This document shows positions 53,039-63,957 of a stretch of DNA of 64,000 bases, piece after piece. Under the pieces are notes generated by a model. That model had not been told where the DNA came from, made no database searches, and worked only from the letters and a program-made list of their open reading frames with translations. The stretch spans positions 182,303-246,302 of the forward strand of contig NZ_KE386603.1 of assembly GCF_000427905.1 (NCBI RefSeq). The letters are read 5' to 3'. The DNA comes from Thermocrispum agreste DSM 44070. GTDB lineage: Bacteria; Actinomycetota; Actinomycetes; Mycobacteriales; Pseudonocardiaceae. Each line of letters begins with the position of its first letter. Position 1 is the stretch's first letter. The position numbers and the translations under genes are program-made.

Positions 53039-54762
53039 GGTCGCGCAAGCTCGGTGTGCTCGCCGTGGTCGTTGCACTGGCTTCGGCCGGTTGCGCGAAC
53101 CTGCCGTTGGAGACCAAGCCGCAGGCCATCCGTGCGGCTCCGACCGGTCCGGAGGTCACCGAGGGTTTGCAGCCGCCGGAGAAGAACCTGCCTGCGGCGG
53201 ACGTCGTGCGTGCCTTCGTGGAGGCGAACGCCCAGGAAGCCGACCTGCACGCGGCGTCGCGCCAGTACCTCGCTCCAGAGGTGGCCAAGCAGTGGAAGCC
53301 GCGCAGCGAAATCCTCATCCTCGACGACAACTTCAACACCATCCGGGCCCCGCAAGCCGAGCAGCCCGATGACGAGAACGAAACCGTCATCACGCTGGTC
53401 GGGAACATGATCGGCAAGCTCGGGCCGGATCGCTCGTTCACCCCGCAGAACGAGCCGTTGGAGAAGAAGCTGCGGCTGCGCAGGCAGCCGGACACCGGCG
53501 AATGGCGGATCGTCGAGCTGCCCAGCTTGGTGATCACCAACCGCGAGCAGTTCAGCAAGAACTTCTTCACCACGCGGCTGTACTTCTACGCGCCGAACAG
53601 CGACGTGCTGGTCCCCGACCTGCGATACGTGGCGGCGCAACCCGCTGAAGGCCTGACCAGCCGCATCATGCACCTGCTCATGCACGGCCCGTCGTACTCT
53701 ATTCGCGGCGCGGTGGAGGACCCGCTGTCGGCCGCGACGATGGAGACCAACGTGCGCGAGGTGGGGACCGCCGTCGAGGTGCCACTGACCGGCCTGGTCG
53801 GCGTGAGCACCGAGGAGCGCAGGCGCATCGTCACCCAGGTCGTCATGTCGCTGGAGAACGTCGACCTGGTGCGCTTGCAGTCGGACGGCAAGCCGTTGCT
53901 TCCGGACCGTACCGACTGGCGACGCAGCGACTTGAAGCCTGCGACACCGAAGATCGCCGACAGCGACGGCTACGCCGTGCTGAACGGCAGGATCTACTCG
54001 TTGAAGGACGGCGACCCGATGCCGGGCCCCGCGGGGGCGGGCGGGTACAACGTGGTCAGCGCCGCGCAATCGCTGGAAGGCGGCCAGCTCGCGCTGGTGG
54101 AGCGGGTCGGCCACGACCTCCGCTTGCGGGTGGGGGAGCTGGGCAAACAGCTCGCGCCGGTGAACATCCGCGGCAAGAGCATGACCCGTCCGACCTGGCA
54201 GCCGGCCTACCCGGAGAACAAGGTGAGCTACGAGGTGTGGACCGTGGTGGACGGCAAGCGGGTCGTGCGCGCGCAGCTGACGCCGGACGGTGCCTGGGTG
54301 CCCAGGACGGTCGACTCGAAGGAGCTGCGGAATTTCGGCCGGATCACCGCGTTCCGCTTGTCCAGGGACGGCACCAGGGCCGCCATGGTCGCCGACGGGA
54401 AGCTGGTCATCGCCGCGGTCAAGCGCACCGCCAGCACCGTCTCGTTGACCACGCCGCGCATCCTCCAGCAGTCGATACTGGCCGACATCAAGGACGTGGA
54501 CTGGATGACCCAGCACGAGCTCGTCGTCGCCACGGACTCCTCCTCCCAGCCCGTGATCCAGGTGTCGGTTGATGGCTTCACCTCCGCGGTGTACAACGCT
54601 GCGAACCTCCAGCCGCCGGTCAAGGGGATCACCGCTCTGCCCAACGGCCGGGTGCTCGCCGCGGACGAGAACGGCCTGTGGACCGTGTCGTCCACCGGCG
54701 AGCCGTGGGATTCCCAGCGGAACACGCAAGAGGGCATGGAGTCACCCTTCTTCCCCGGCTGA
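53035..54762 (+). CDS. lpqB: Lipoprotein LpqB
   Basis: A 575-residue lipoprotein with lipobox ALASAGC (Cys20). GerMN-like domain around residues 40-300 (LVPDLRYVAAQPAEGLTSRIMHLLMHGPS), then a beta-propeller C-terminal domain (VVSAAQSLEGGQLALVERVG to GRVLAADENGLW). LpqB binds the extracytoplasmic part of MtrB and tunes its activity. The ATG overlaps mtrB by 4 nt. The C-terminus, at PFFPG, is normal. Confidence 0.95.
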   Translation: MRSRKLGVLAVVVALASAGCANLPLETKPQAIRAAPTGPEVTEGLQPPEKNLPAADVVRAFVEANAQEADLHAASRQYLAPEVAKQWKPRSEILILDDNFNTIRAPQAEQPDDENETVITLVGNMIGKLGPDRSFTPQNEPLEKKLRLRRQPDTGEWRIVELPSLVITNREQFSKNFFTTRLYFYAPNSDVLVPDLRYVAAQPAEGLTSRIMHLLMHGPSYSIRGAVEDPLSAATMETNVREVGTAVEVPLTGLVGVSTEERRRIVTQVVMSLENVDLVRLQSDGKPLLPDRTDWRRSDLKPATPKIADSDGYAVLNGRIYSLKDGDPMPGPAGAGGYNVVSAAQSLEGGQLALVERVGHDLRLRVGELGKQLAPVNIRGKSMTRPTWQPAYPENKVSYEVWTVVDGKRVVRAQLTPDGAWVPRTVDSKELRNFGRITAFRLSRDGTRAAMVADGKLVIAAVKRTASTVSLTTPRILQQSILADIKDVDWMTQHELVVATDSSSQPVIQVSVDGFTSAVYNAANLQPPVKGITALPNGRVLAADENGLWTVSSTGEPWDSQRNTQEGMESPFFPG

Positions 54763-54860
54763 CCGCACATACGGCGCCATTCGCGCGCCGAAACGCCGAC
54801 GACTGGTCCACTCGCGTCGGGTATCCGGTGCGAGGTCTCGTCAATGCGGTGAAGCGGCCC

Positions 54861-54872
54861 GATCCTGGGTGC
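54861..54872 (+). promoter_or_regulatory. Possible leaderless -10 element of comF
   Basis: GATCCT at 54861-54866 lies 6 nt before ATG 54873. Only A2 and T6 fit the -10 consensus well. Confidence 0.3.
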
Positions 54873-55715
54873 ATGCGCTTGCTCGATCTGATCTTCCCTG
54901 TCCGCTGTGCCGCCTGTGGCGCGGTCGGCTCTGCATGCTGCGACCGGTGCCTGAGCGAGTTCACCGGCCCATTGCCGGTGCCGCGCCCGCTGCCGTGCGG
55001 CGTTCCCGCTTTCACCATGGCCGGCTACCGCGGTCCGGCACGTCAGCTGGTGTTGGCCTACAAAGAGCGGGGACGCCGCGACCTCGCGCGAGTGCTGGGC
55101 CGCGTGCTGGCCGATGGGGTGCTCGGCCTGCGCACCGGGAGTTTCCAGGGCGATGGCGAGGTCCGGGCCGGGACATCGCAACGAGACCGGGCCGCAGTGG
55201 GCATCCAAGTCGATAGCGGTCGGAACAGTGGTACGGGGTGTCGTCCGTCCGGCAGGGCTCGCGACGGTCCCGGCGCTGCGGATCGTGGGTCGCCGGACAG
55301 CCGCCCGCGAACCGAGCCGGCCGAGGACGCGGTCGTTCTGGTGCCGGTCCCGTCCACGAAGGCAGCCGCGCGAATGCGTGGCGGGCAGCATGTTCTCCGG
55401 CTTGCCGAGGCGTGCGCTGCGGAGTTGGCATCAGCTGGCGTACCGACCGCGGTGGCGCCCGCGCTTCGCCTGGCCTCCGGAGTGCGGGACGCCGTTGGTC
55501 TGGATGCCGTGGCGCGAGCTGCGAACCTTGCCGGCCGGATGCGAGTCGTCCGCGATGGATGTCCCGCCGCTGGCACCGAGGTCGTCGTGCTCGATGACGT
55601 GCTGACGACCGGTGCCACGGCCGCTGAGGCCGTACGGGTGCTCGACACGGCGAAAGTGGTGGTTGCTGCTGTCCTGACGCTGACATCGCCGCAGGCTTTC
55701 CGGTGGGTGCAGTGA
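54873..55715 (+). CDS. comF: ComF-family phosphoribosyltransferase-like protein with an insert
   Basis: A 280-residue protein. The N-terminal zinc finger has CAACGAVGSACCDRC (Cys residues within 12-26), followed by YRGPARQLVLAYKERGRRDLARVLGR. The PRPP loop is VVVLDDVLTTGATAAEAV, near 235-252. ComF is a DNA-uptake/phosphoribosyltransferase homologue; here it replaces Rv3242c between lpqB and hpf. About 60 residues between LADGVLGL and AEDAVVLVPVP (about 85-148) are low-complexity, Arg/Gly/Ser-rich and absent from typical ComF (about 220-240 residues); they use less GC-rich third positions. Confidence 0.88.
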   Translation: MRLLDLIFPVRCAACGAVGSACCDRCLSEFTGPLPVPRPLPCGVPAFTMAGYRGPARQLVLAYKERGRRDLARVLGRVLADGVLGLRTGSFQGDGEVRAGTSQRDRAAVGIQVDSGRNSGTGCRPSGRARDGPGAADRGSPDSRPRTEPAEDAVVLVPVPSTKAAARMRGGQHVLRLAEACAAELASAGVPTAVAPALRLASGVRDAVGLDAVARAANLAGRMRVVRDGCPAAGTEVVVLDDVLTTGATAAEAVRVLDTAKVVVAAVLTLTSPQAFRWVQ

Positions 55716-56479
55716 CCGACTTCCGTCGGCGCGGGCCGGGTGTCGCAGGCCGCGGGGAGGGGCGGTGCGAGAGGGCGAGAAGGAGAGAGGAGGGGCGACG
55801 CTCGGGCGGTGCGACGCGCCCCCGCAGAGGTGGCGATCTGGTGGATGTCCTGCGGTGACGCGGGGGCCAGGGGAGACCCGCCCCCGCAGATGTGGCGATC
55901 CGGTAGTGCCGGAGCGAACGGATTCTGTCGGCTGTGCCGACCGGGGAACGTCGACCGCACCGACGGGGGGTGCCCGCTGCGCCGACCCGGAGACCGCGTG
56001 CTGTGCCGACTGGGAACTATTGCCTGTGTCGTCCGGGGACTGCCGCCTGGGTCGACCGGGGGCGGTCGGCTGTACCGGTTGAGGACAGTCGGCTGCGCCG
56101 GGTGGGAACTATCGGCTGTGCCGACTGGGAACTACCGGCATTCGTGCATCGTTGTCCGGGTGTGAGGCCTCGGTCACAAGGCGGTCGTCAGTCGGAATTC
56201 ACCCCTGTGGGCGTCGCGTGGCCTCGAGGCCAAATTGTTACCCGGAGCCGCTGGTTTCCGGTGACTTTGCTCCGTGCGGGTGAGATCCAGGCCACTCGAG
56301 TGGCCGATCAACCTGTCGGTTTCGCCGGTTGCGGGTCGCGCAGCGCGAGGATCGCGCATTATGCACCACGGCTTTCTATCCCCCGCACCGGGGGCTGTTG
56401 TTCATGGACGTCAGCAGCTAACGTGCTGCGCTATCAGGTTCCCCCCGAATCCTGCCAGGCACGAGGAGGTGAACAGTCC
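55716..56479 (+). repeat. Repeat-rich non-coding tract upstream of hpf
   Basis: No gene is supported. A purine-rich run (55765-55795) is followed by a 26-bp direct repeat (55817-55842 and 55879-55904, starting CGCCCCCGCAGA, 3 mismatches). From about 55927 to 56134 there is an imperfect tandem array with period about 22 bp and consensus GTCGGCTGTGCCGACTGGGA plus ACTA. Frames across it give Cys/Arg-rich strings that are repeat artefacts. The last 300 bp (56180-56479) are less repetitive and should hold the hpf promoter. Confidence 0.75.
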
Positions 56480-56500
56480 ATGTCCCTTCGGTGCCGGTGA
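56463..56500 (+). promoter_or_regulatory. Leader ORF MSLRCR upstream of hpf
   Basis: GAGGAGG at 56463-56469 is followed by ATG 56480 and six codons (MSLRCR) ending in TGA at 56498-56500. A GTG at 56469 opens a second short frame of 29 codons that ends at 56558. One of these may be a translated leader controlling hpf. Confidence 0.4.
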
Positions 56501-56539
56501 GCTGATCGACGTACTGGTACCGAGCCCCGTTGATCACAG

Positions 56540-56563
56540 AGCTCGCATCGCGAGCTAGGGAGG
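56540..56563 (+). promoter_or_regulatory. Hairpin abutting the hpf Shine-Dalgarno
   Basis: AGCTCGC (56540-56546), loop ATC, GCGAGCT (56550-56556) form a perfect 7-bp stem, directly followed by the ribosome-binding site AGGGAGG (56557-56563). It could limit ribosome access or be opened by a translating ribosome from the leader frames. Confidence 0.45.
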
Positions 56564-56569
56564 TCGTGA

Positions 56570-57250
56570 ATGGACATCGTCGTGAAGGGCCGCAACGTCG
56601 AGGTACCCGACCACTATCGGATCCACGTCAGCGACAAGCTGGCCCGCCTCGCGCGCTACGACAGGAAGATCATCCGATTCGACGTCGAGTTGTTCCACGA
56701 GCCGAACCGTCGTCAGCTCAAGAACTGCCAGCGCGTCGAGATCACCGGCATGGGCAAGGGTTCGCCGGTCCGCGCCGAGGCCACGGCAGGTGACTTTTAC
56801 GCGGCACTGGACGCAGCGGTGAACAAGCTGGAGAACCGCATGCGCCGGATGCACGACCGCAGGAGGGTGAGTTACGGGAGGCGATGCCCCGAGTCGGTTG
56901 CGGAGGCCACCGCGGCGGCAGCCGCAGGTGGTTCGGCAAACGGCAAGCGCCGGGCATCCACGGCGGTACTCGAGGCGCCGGCGCCACGCGCCGCGGTCGA
57001 GGACCAGGAAACGGACGAGGTCACCGTCCCCGAGCAGAAGCGCTGGGACGACGGAGTCGAGGTACACGAGCCGGGCCGCATCGTGCGGGAGAAGACCCAT
57101 CCCGCCACGCCGATGACGGTCGACCAGGCCCTTTACGAGATGGAACTGGTGGGACACGACTTCTACCTGTTCAACTGCTCGGAGACCGGCAAACCGAGCG
57201 TGGTCTACCGCAGGAAAGGATTCGACTACGGGGTGATCAGGCTGGGCTGA
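56570..57250 (+). CDS. hpf: Ribosome hibernation promoting factor (long form)
   Basis: A 226-residue long HPF. The N-terminal HPF/RaiA domain (about 1-105: MDIVVKGRNVEVPDHYRIHVSDKL, YAALDAAVNKLENRMRRMHDRR) binds the 30S subunit; an Ala/Glu-rich linker follows; the C-terminal dimerisation domain (MTVDQALYEMELVGHDFYLFN, VVYRRKGFDYGVIRL) drives 100S ribosome formation. In mycobacteria this gene is the dormancy-linked Rv3241c/RafS-like homologue next to secA. The ATG has GGGAGG at good spacing. Confidence 0.95.
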   Translation: MDIVVKGRNVEVPDHYRIHVSDKLARLARYDRKIIRFDVELFHEPNRRQLKNCQRVEITGMGKGSPVRAEATAGDFYAALDAAVNKLENRMRRMHDRRRVSYGRRCPESVAEATAAAAAGGSANGKRRASTAVLEAPAPRAAVEDQETDEVTVPEQKRWDDGVEVHEPGRIVREKTHPATPMTVDQALYEMELVGHDFYLFNCSETGKPSVVYRRKGFDYGVIRLG

Positions 57251-57274
57251 GGCCAGGCAGCAACCCTTGATGCA

Positions 57275-57312
57275 CCGATGCCCCGATGCCGTGAACCGGC
57301 TCGGGGCATCGG
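57275..57312 (+). terminator. Rho-independent-type terminator after hpf
   Basis: A 12-bp stem, CCGATGCCCCGA (57275-57286) with TCGGGGCATCGG (57301-57312); the 14-nt loop holds a further 4-bp stem. No T-run follows. Confidence 0.75.
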
Positions 57313-57400
57313 GCCGTTCCGGCCGGTGCGACGCGGCGGCAAGGTAGGTTGACGACGAAAGTCGGTGTACGAAGAGGAACTATTCACCTCGAGGCGACCG

Positions 57401-57427
57401 TTGTTCTCACTGGTTGCCCACTACGAT
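57401..57427 (+). promoter_or_regulatory. Possible secA promoter
   Basis: TACGAT at 57422-57427 is a good -10; TTGTTC at 57401-57406 is a suboptimal -35 with 15-bp spacing. An alternative is TTGACG near 57345 without a matching -10. Confidence 0.35.
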
Positions 57428-57484
57428 GGACAACCAGCTTCATGCACCGTGAACGACAGCAATACTCAGTGAGGTCGAGCCGGA

Positions 57485-60322
<2,838 letters not shown>

Positions 60323-60355
60323 CCGGCCGCACAGCGGTACCGCAGGACAGGCGTT

Positions 60356-60392
60356 GACGAAGCCCGCGGGGCGCGGCCCCGCGGGCTTCGTC
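60356..60392 (+). terminator. Strong stem-loop terminator after secA
   Basis: A perfect 16-bp stem, 60356-60371 with 60377-60392, and a 5-nt loop. It lies between the convergent secA (stop 60322) and the Rv3235-like gene (stop 60443) and may serve both strands; GTGTCTTGTG follows. Confidence 0.85.
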
Positions 60393-60442
60393 GTGTCTTG
60401 TGCGATTTCTCCGCTCAGGCGCCGATCAGGCGCGGATCCCCG

Positions 60443-61048
60443 TCAGGCGACGGTCGCCTGCCGTCGGCCTGCCTGCGGCTGGATCACGTCGAAGTCGGTG
60501 ACGGTCCAGCCGTGCCAAGAAGCACGAAGCAAGCCGGTGACGGCAACTGCTCGCCCTCTGGCCGGAAGGTGCACCGTCGCGCACATCTCGACCACGTCGG
60601 TCCCCGTGCGGCGGATGTGCACTCGCCGAACGAGGAATCGCGCGCCGACGTCGAGCCCACGCCACCGGCGGAGTCGGCTCAGCAGGTCTACGCTGACCTT
60701 GCCGCGCAGGCTGGCGACGGACCGTCGTCCGGTCACGACCTCGAGCAGCGCCGCGAGCAGGGTGCGAAGCTGCGCGTGATCGGGCTCGGGCGGTACCTCG
60801 GCACTCCTGGGCCTCGGCCCGGGGTCGGGCGCGGCCAACCGGATGGGCCGGACCGGGATGCTCAGCTGTCCGGCCCGGAGCCGGTCGGCTTGCCGCCCTG
60901 GGCAGGGCTCGGTGGACACCGCAAGCCGCAACAGGCCTGTGGAGTTCTGGGCAACTCGCACGTGTTCCTCCCCCAGTTCGGTGGCGGCCCCACGTCCGCC
61001 GTTCACTGGAACAGAGACAGCAACCCCCTGGATCCGGACAAGATTCAC
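60443..61048 (-). CDS. Rv3235-family protein
   Basis: A 201-residue protein. The C-terminal 120 residues (LRTLLAALLEVVTGRRSVASLRGKVSVDLLSRLRRWRGLDVG, RVHIRRTGTDVVEMCATV, GRAVAVTGLLRASWHGWTVTDFDVIQP) match the pattern of the small Rv3235-like proteins conserved next to secA; function unknown. The N-terminal 80 residues are Pro/Arg-rich and variable. The GTG at 61048 is the outermost start; an in-frame later GTG (VPVNGGRG) is possible, so the N-terminus is uncertain. Confidence 0.75.
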   Translation of the reverse strand: MNLVRIQGVAVSVPVNGGRGAATELGEEHVRVAQNSTGLLRLAVSTEPCPGRQADRLRAGQLSIPVRPIRLAAPDPGPRPRSAEVPPEPDHAQLRTLLAALLEVVTGRRSVASLRGKVSVDLLSRLRRWRGLDVGARFLVRRVHIRRTGTDVVEMCATVHLPARGRAVAVTGLLRASWHGWTVTDFDVIQPQAGRRQATVA

Positions 61049-61171
61049 TCGATTGGGCGAGTCGCCGATGGTGGGTCAGCACCGGGGAACGGGCTGGGAG
61101 TGGCCGTGAGAGTCCAGCCGTAGCCCCGGCAGTCCCTCGGGATGCCCGCCGCTACCAGGGATCGACGCGGG

Positions 61172-61918
61172 TCACGCCAAGTCGCGGCGCACAAGCTCGA
61201 AGCACAGCACTGCCGCGGCCGCGGCCACGTTCAGCGACTCCACGCCACCCCGCATCGGAATGGACAGCTCCGCGGTCACCATCTTGCGCACGTCCGGGCC
61301 GATCCCTGCGGTCTCGCTGCCGAGCACGAACACCGCCCGGTCGGCCAGCGGGGCCGTGAACACCGAGTGCTCGGCATCCGCTGCCAGCGCATACAGCGCG
61401 TAGCCCGCGTCGGCCACCGCTCGGGCCGCCTCCACCGCCGTCGCGCATCGCAGCATCGGGGCGCGGAAAGCCACGCCTGCGGAGGCCTTGACCACCAACG
61501 GATCGATCGACGCCACCCCGCGTCGCGGCACGATCACTCCGTCGATGCCGGCGGCGGTGGCCGTGCGCAGGATCATGCCCACGTTCGCCGGGGTGGTGAT
61601 GCCGTCCAGCAGCACCATGCGTCGCGGCGCGTCCTTGTCCAGCGCGTCGGCAAGGGGTCGCATCCGCGGCGCCACCACATCCGCCAGTACGCCTTGATCC
61701 TGCTTGCCGTTGCCCGCCAGGACCTTCACCCGGTGGGCGCTGGCAGTGGTCACCGGCACGCCCCGCGCCCGGGCCGCCTTGCGGATCTGGCTCACCACCG
61801 GCCCACGGGAGCCTTCGGCGAGCACCACCTTGTCGATGGTCAGGCTCTCGTCGGCCAGTGCTTCCAGGACGGGCTTGCGGCCGTAGACGGTGACAAAGCG
61901 ATCCTTGGGGGAGACCAC
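61172..61918 (-). CDS. SpoU/TrmH-family RNA 2'-O-methyltransferase
   Basis: A 248-residue SPOUT methyltransferase. The N-terminal substrate-binding domain is VYGRKPVLEALADESLTIDKVVLAEGSRG. The three catalytic motifs are LDGITTPANVGMILRTA, VFVLGSETAGIGPDV and LSIPMRGGVESLNVAAAAAVLCFEL. It resembles RlmB-type 23S rRNA or tRNA methylases; exact substrate unknown. GTG 61918 is chosen: TACGCT on the minus strand (61925-61930) ends 6 nt before it, and the longer ATG at 61948 would overlap the divergent start at 61947. Confidence 0.9.
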   Translation of the reverse strand: MVSPKDRFVTVYGRKPVLEALADESLTIDKVVLAEGSRGPVVSQIRKAARARGVPVTTASAHRVKVLAGNGKQDQGVLADVVAPRMRPLADALDKDAPRRMVLLDGITTPANVGMILRTATAAGIDGVIVPRRGVASIDPLVVKASAGVAFRAPMLRCATAVEAARAVADAGYALYALAADAEHSVFTAPLADRAVFVLGSETAGIGPDVRKMVTAELSIPMRGGVESLNVAAAAAVLCFELVRRDLA

Positions 61919-61930
61919 GAGTGCAGCGTA
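61919..61930 (-). promoter_or_regulatory. Putative leaderless -10 element of the SpoU gene
   Basis: On the minus strand TACGCT occupies 61925-61930 and is followed by 6 nt and GTG 61918. The divergent acyltransferase gene starts at 61947, so its transcription start is within 20 bp. Confidence 0.45.
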
Positions 61931-61946
61931 TGCCAGGATCGAGGGC

Positions 61947-63362
61947 ATGCCGGATCGACTGTCCGCGCTCGACGCGTCCTTTCTCTATCTGGACGGTCAG
62001 GCGACACCGATGCACGTCGGCGCGGTGGCGATCTTCGAACGGCACACCGGTTTCGACTTCGACACGGCACTGGCGCTCGTCCGTGATCGGCTCGGCTATC
62101 TGCCCCGGTATCGCCAGCGTGTGATGCACGTGCCGGGGAACCTGGCCCGCCCGGTATGGGGCGACGACGTCGACTTCGACATCAACTACCACGTGCGCCG
62201 CTCGGCGCTGCCGTCGCCGGGGACCGACGAGCAACTGTTCGAGCTCGTCGCCCGGCTCATGGCCCGGCCGCTCGATCACGACCGGCCCCTGTGGGAGGCC
62301 TACTTCGTCGAAGGGCTCACCGACGACCGTGTGGCGTTGGTGACCAAGACCCATCAGGCCTTGGTGGACGGCATCGGCACGATCGAGCTCGGCCAGGTCG
62401 TCCTGGAGCCGACGCCGACCGAGCCGGACGAGTCCGCCAAAGGCGACGCAGACCCGTGGCGGCCGGCGAAAACCCCGTCACGGCGGGAGCTGCTGATCGA
62501 CGCGGTCACCGAGACCGTGCAGCAGCCGAGCCTGCTGGTGGAGTCCGCGCGCAACGCTGCGGGCGATGCCGTGGCGACCATCTCCAAGCTCGCCGGGGTG
62601 CTGGGGAGCGCAGCCTCGGCGTTGCGCACGGTGGTGCGCCCTGCCCCGGCGAGCCCGCTGAACGTCACGGTATCCGGCGGCCGGGTTCTCGCCGCGGTGC
62701 GCACGCGCCTGACCGACTACCGCACCATCCGTGCCGCCCGCGGCGGCACGGTGAACGACATCGTGCTGACCGTGGTTACCGGAGCCATCCGGGAGTGGAT
62801 GCTGACCCGTGGCGTGCAGCTGAGCCAGGAGTCGACCGTGCGCGCGCTGGTCCCGGTCGCGGTGACGGACCCGGCCACGCCCGGCTATTCCCCTGCCGGG
62901 CTGGTCGGCAACCAGGTCGATGCGCACCTGGTCGACTTGCCCATCGGGGAACCGGACCCGGTGATCCGCCTGCAGCACATTGCGCACGCGATGGCCAGGC
63001 ACACCGCGTCCGGGCGAGCCGTGGCGGCCCGCTCCCTGTTGCGGCTCAGCGGCTTCGCTCCTGCCACACTGCACTCGCTGGGCGCCAGGACGGCGGGCAG
63101 CCTGTCCGACCGCATCTTCAACGTGATCGTGACGAACTCACCCGGACCGCAGCAGCCCATGTTCGCCGCGCAGGCGAGGCTGCTGGAGATGATCCCGATC
63201 ATCCCGTTGATGCGGAACCAGGCGCTGGCGATCGGTGTCACGTCCTACGACGGAGGGGTCTACTTTGGGCTCAACGGCGATCGCAAGGCGGTGTACGACA
63301 TCGACGTGGTGGCTGCCGGCATCCGGCAGTCGCTCGACGAGCTGAAGGGAGCGGGCGCATGA
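61947..63362 (+). CDS. Wax ester synthase/diacylglycerol acyltransferase-like protein
   Basis: A 471-residue WS/DGAT-family protein. N-terminal MPDRLSALDASFLYLD, PLDHDRPLWEAYFVEGL (PLW motif, near 114-116), and the active-site segment KTHQALVDG (134-142). The canonical HHxxxDG would have His at 137, but this protein has Gln: HQALVDG. The ND-type motif (GGTVNDIVLTVVTGAI) and C-terminal SNVPGP-like NSPGPQQPMF are present. It occupies the position of mycobacterial Rv3233c/Rv3234c (tgs3) next to secA. CAGGAT lies 7 nt before the ATG. Full length, not split. Confidence 0.88.
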   Translation: MPDRLSALDASFLYLDGQATPMHVGAVAIFERHTGFDFDTALALVRDRLGYLPRYRQRVMHVPGNLARPVWGDDVDFDINYHVRRSALPSPGTDEQLFELVARLMARPLDHDRPLWEAYFVEGLTDDRVALVTKTHQALVDGIGTIELGQVVLEPTPTEPDESAKGDADPWRPAKTPSRRELLIDAVTETVQQPSLLVESARNAAGDAVATISKLAGVLGSAASALRTVVRPAPASPLNVTVSGGRVLAAVRTRLTDYRTIRAARGGTVNDIVLTVVTGAIREWMLTRGVQLSQESTVRALVPVAVTDPATPGYSPAGLVGNQVDAHLVDLPIGEPDPVIRLQHIAHAMARHTASGRAVAARSLLRLSGFAPATLHSLGARTAGSLSDRIFNVIVTNSPGPQQPMFAAQARLLEMIPIIPLMRNQALAIGVTSYDGGVYFGLNGDRKAVYDIDVVAAGIRQSLDELKGAGA

Positions 63363-63862
63363 GGGTCTACCTACCCGCGACCGTGAGCATGCTGCGCGAG
63401 CTCAACGAGAAAAGAGAGCTCGCCCCGGTGGACGGCACGGCGTTCGGGCTCACCCCGACGTTGCGCGAGTTCTACACCGGAGGCACGGAAGAGGAGTTGG
63501 AGTACGTCGCGCTGCTGGAAGCGGCCAGGGCTTCGTTGCGCCTGGTGGCCGCGGAGCTCGACGCAGGTAGCTCCGATCCGCCGCGCCGAGCGGTGGTGGC
63601 GGCCGACATCGACGACGTGGAGCTGCGCCCGGATCTGGACGCCGCCGTGGTGCGTATCTCCGGCACGGTACCGATGAAAGCGGTGGCCGCCGTGCACGTG
63701 GACGCTCCGGAGGCCGAGGAGGCGGTGCGCGCCGCTGCCGAAGTGATCGACGAGGCCGATCTCGGCGACGACGACGCGGAGTTCGCGCTGGGCGAGGCGG
63801 AGGACCACGAGCTCGCCTGGTATGCGCCGCAGGAACTGCCGTTCCTGCTCGAATTGCTCTAG
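63359..63862 (+). CDS. DUF6912-family protein
   Basis: A 167-residue acidic protein: MRVYLPATVSMLRELNEKRELAPVDGTAFGLTPTLREFY at the N-terminus, then LEYVALLEAARASLRLVAAELDAG, RRAVVAADIDDVELRPDLDAAVVRISG, and LAWYAPQELPFLLELL at the end. The pattern fits the actinobacterial DUF6912 family; function unknown. The ATG overlaps the acyltransferase stop (ATGA), so the two are co-translated. Confidence 0.8.
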   Translation: MRVYLPATVSMLRELNEKRELAPVDGTAFGLTPTLREFYTGGTEEELEYVALLEAARASLRLVAAELDAGSSDPPRRAVVAADIDDVELRPDLDAAVVRISGTVPMKAVAAVHVDAPEAEEAVRAAAEVIDEADLGDDDAEFALGEAEDHELAWYAPQELPFLLELL

Positions 63863-63874
63863 CCGGCCCGCGCG

Positions 63875-63957
63875 CGGTCGCGCGGTCGCCGGGCATACGG
63901 TGACCCAGTACGAGACGGGAGCGCATCTGAGCCTGCCCGCGCGCAGTCGCCGGGCAT
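63875..63957 (+). repeat. Near-repeat pair flanking a 32-bp copy of glycosyltransferase sequence
   Basis: Two similar blocks rich in GCCCGCGCGC and GTCGCCGGGCAT occupy about 63866-63896 and 63935-63957. Between them, 63898-63929 is identical to 37672-37703 in the glycosyltransferase gene. I see no gene from 63863 to the window end. Confidence 0.75.

Noticed and set aside
55765-56082. Cys-rich open frame upstream of hpf
   Set aside because: Its Cys residues come from the 22-bp tandem repeat; no start signal, and the frame is broken by unit-length changes.
63866-63957. CRISPR-like repeat-spacer-repeat unit
   Set aside because: Only two imperfect repeats of different length, no dyad symmetry like known actinobacterial repeats and no cas genes in the window.
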